Assembly: GCA_017577575.1 (NCBI GenBank)
Contig: PKRG01000001.1
Coordinates: forward strand, 124,001-188,000
From: Acidimicrobiia bacterium
Lineage (GTDB): Bacteria > Actinomycetota > Acidimicrobiia > Spongiisociales > ZC4RG35
DNA: 64,000 nucleotides
Reading direction: 5' to 3'
Shown: piece after piece, positions 63,023 to 64,000 of the stretch
Position numbering within the stretch: the stretch's first letter is position 1
Layout: every line of letters starts with the position of its first letter
Program-made: the position numbers and the translations under genes
Notes under the pieces: model-generated
The model's database searches: none
What the model was told of the DNA's origin: nothing
The model's input: only the letters and a program-made list of their open reading frames with translations

Positions 63023-64000
63023 TCACGCCCCCAGGGCCACGAACGCGCTGCGTGCTGCCCGCTCGGAGGGACTGGTCGCATCCATCGAGGTGATGTGGGT
63101 CAACGCCGACGCCGGATCCTCTCCCGAGAGCATCCTCCGGTGCAGCTCCACCATCAGCGGCATCGTCTCCGCGTCGGGTATGGGGACCGCCGGCGCGATC
63201 AGACTCGTCACCCCCATCCGCAGGAGCGTCGCCGACAACCCGAGGAGCTCGTCGCCCACCCCCACCTCGGAGATCGCCGAATCGCACGAGGGCATGACCA
63301 TCACCGCCGGCACCGACGACACCATGTCGAGGTCGTAGACGGTGAGCGGGCCATCGGCCAGGCGGAGCGAGGAGAACTGGGGGTTGTCGGCGCGGAACGT
63401 GCCGTGGGCGGCGAGGTGAGCGACGTCGACGCCGTCGAGCGCCGAGAGAACCGCCTCGACCGTGGCGTTGCGGCCGGTGAGCCGTCGCCGTGTCCGATAC
63501 ATGCGAGAGAGCCGGTCGACCTCGGTCGTGGCGCTCGGCAGATCCGGCCCGGCCACGAGGGCGGCGGGGGAGGTCGGGCCGATCCGCTTCCGTCGTTCGG
63601 CCGCCCGGAGCCAGGCCCGGGCCGAAGGCGCCAACGAGACGCGTCGTCCACGGAGCTCGGGGAGCACGTGCCACGGCAACCGATGGAGTACCCCGGTGGG
63701 GACGATCACCACGTCCCGGTCGCCGATCTCCAGCGGGCGCACCAGCACCTCGGCCAACCTGTCGGCCACCGTGTCGAGCGTCCCCGCGGCGGCGGCCTGC
63801 GACGCCTCCGAGCCACGCCCGGTCGCCAGCCTCGTCAGGGAGAACACGACGGAGTCCACATCGGCGGCGACCTGCTCCCGGTCGACGAGGGGCCGCACCT
63901 GCCAGCGTCGGCCGTCGAACCACACGGCGTGGACCTGGTCGCGGAGGGAGAAATAGGAGACGAGGGCACGCCCGTCCAGCGCCCCGGTGAGCGTCTTCCT
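63023..64000 (-). CDS. CHAT-domain (caspase-like) protein, 5' end missing
   Basis: The visible C-terminal 325 residues form a CHAT domain: a conserved block ending VIVPTGVLHRLPWHVLPEL, the catalytic His codon at 63404-63406 in AHLAAHGTF, and the catalytic Cys codon at 63284-63286 in VMPSCDSAIS. GDELLGLSATLLRMGV follows. The frame stays open to base 64000, so the start (commonly preceded by TPR repeats) lies outside the window. Predicted cysteine peptidase. It lies upstream of the ECF sigma gene on the same strand, 105 bases away. Confidence 0.88.
   Translation of the reverse strand, partial: RKTLTGALDGRALVSYFSLRDQVHAVWFDGRRWQVRPLVDREQVAADVDSVVFSLTRLATGRGSEASQAAAAGTLDTVADRLAEVLVRPLEIGDRDVVIVPTGVLHRLPWHVLPELRGRRVSLAPSARAWLRAAERRKRIGPTSPAALVAGPDLPSATTEVDRLSRMYRTRRRLTGRNATVEAVLSALDGVDVAHLAAHGTFRADNPQFSSLRLADGPLTVYDLDMVSSVPAVMVMPSCDSAISEVGVGDELLGLSATLLRMGVTSLIAPAVPIPDAETMPLMVELHRRMLSGEDPASALTHITSMDATSPSERAARSAFVALGA

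Noticed and set aside
63926..64000. CHAT protein starting at the GTG near 63925
   Set aside because: The frame continues open to the window edge with sensible residues (for example ALVSYFSLRDQVHAVWFDG), so the start is outside the window.

Overview
The window is a very GC-rich, gene-dense chromosomal segment of an actinomycete. Class Acidimicrobiia or a close relative is my best guess. Pointers are frequent GTG/TTG starts, many start codons 6-8 bases after a TANNNT -10 box (leaderless transcripts), two F420-type oxidoreductases, an HNH-DUF222 nuclease, S-layer-homology repeats with a Cys-x8-Cys pair, and a complete coproporphyrin-type heme pathway. I found no rRNA, tRNA, CRISPR array, prophage or insertion sequence. 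No gene-free stretch exceeds 300 bases; the longest gaps (about 160-230 bases) lie near 8.4, 37.5, 48.6 and 55.3 kb. Almost every junction inside an operon is an ATGA, GTGA or TTGA overlap.

Layout. 0-5 kb: end of a luciferase-like monooxygenase, an ascorbate-type PTS (IIC, IIB, IIA) and a divergent transketolase that share a symmetric promoter region. 5-12 kb: a large secreted S-layer-anchored polysaccharide-active protein, a haloalkane dehalogenase, and a PadR regulator divergent from modABC. 11.7-13.4 kb: DinB-like and SRPBCC proteins and an acyltransferase. 13.5-22.5 kb: hemA-C-D-B-L-E-Q-H-Y, nine overlapping genes covering glutamyl-tRNA to heme b. 22.5-27.8 kb: an F420-type reductase, and a NarL-type two-component system divergent from a 48-residue membrane protein plus ABC exporter.

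27.8-37.5 kb (minus strand): a ten-gene operon with a branched-chain-amino-acid-type ABC importer, two alpha/beta hydrolases, an acyl-CoA ligase, a TetR regulator and a ketoacyl-synthase III homologue. It probably imports and activates an organic acid. 37.6-43.4 kb: a self-regulated membrane protein/winged-helix pair, unknown proteins, an AraC - VOC - UvrA-like module and a DUF378 protein. 43.4-45.4 kb: an ECF sigma factor divergent from a cobalamin-binding protein with the CarH-type photoreceptor motif, then a cupin.

45.5-50.8 kb: a CopB-like P-type ATPase, a terpenoid-cyclase-fold protein and an SGNH acyltransferase. 50.9-58.8 kb: housekeeping and accessory genes (PurU, AraC, a cysteine-free redoxin, a cysteine-rich regulator with a clear operator, SDR, PAP2, cytochrome b561, aldo/keto reductase, META-YbaY fusion, GNAT). 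58.8-64 kb: an apparently frameshifted HNH nuclease, a trans-sulfuration enzyme, a DHFR-like protein, and an ECF sigma / small partner / CHAT-protease module that runs off the right edge.

Most notable for follow-up are the HTH-less B12 light-sensor candidate next to an ECF sigma factor, the CHAT-ECF module, the fully fused heme operon, and the S-layer enzyme whose glycosidase-like domain seems to lack its catalytic acids.
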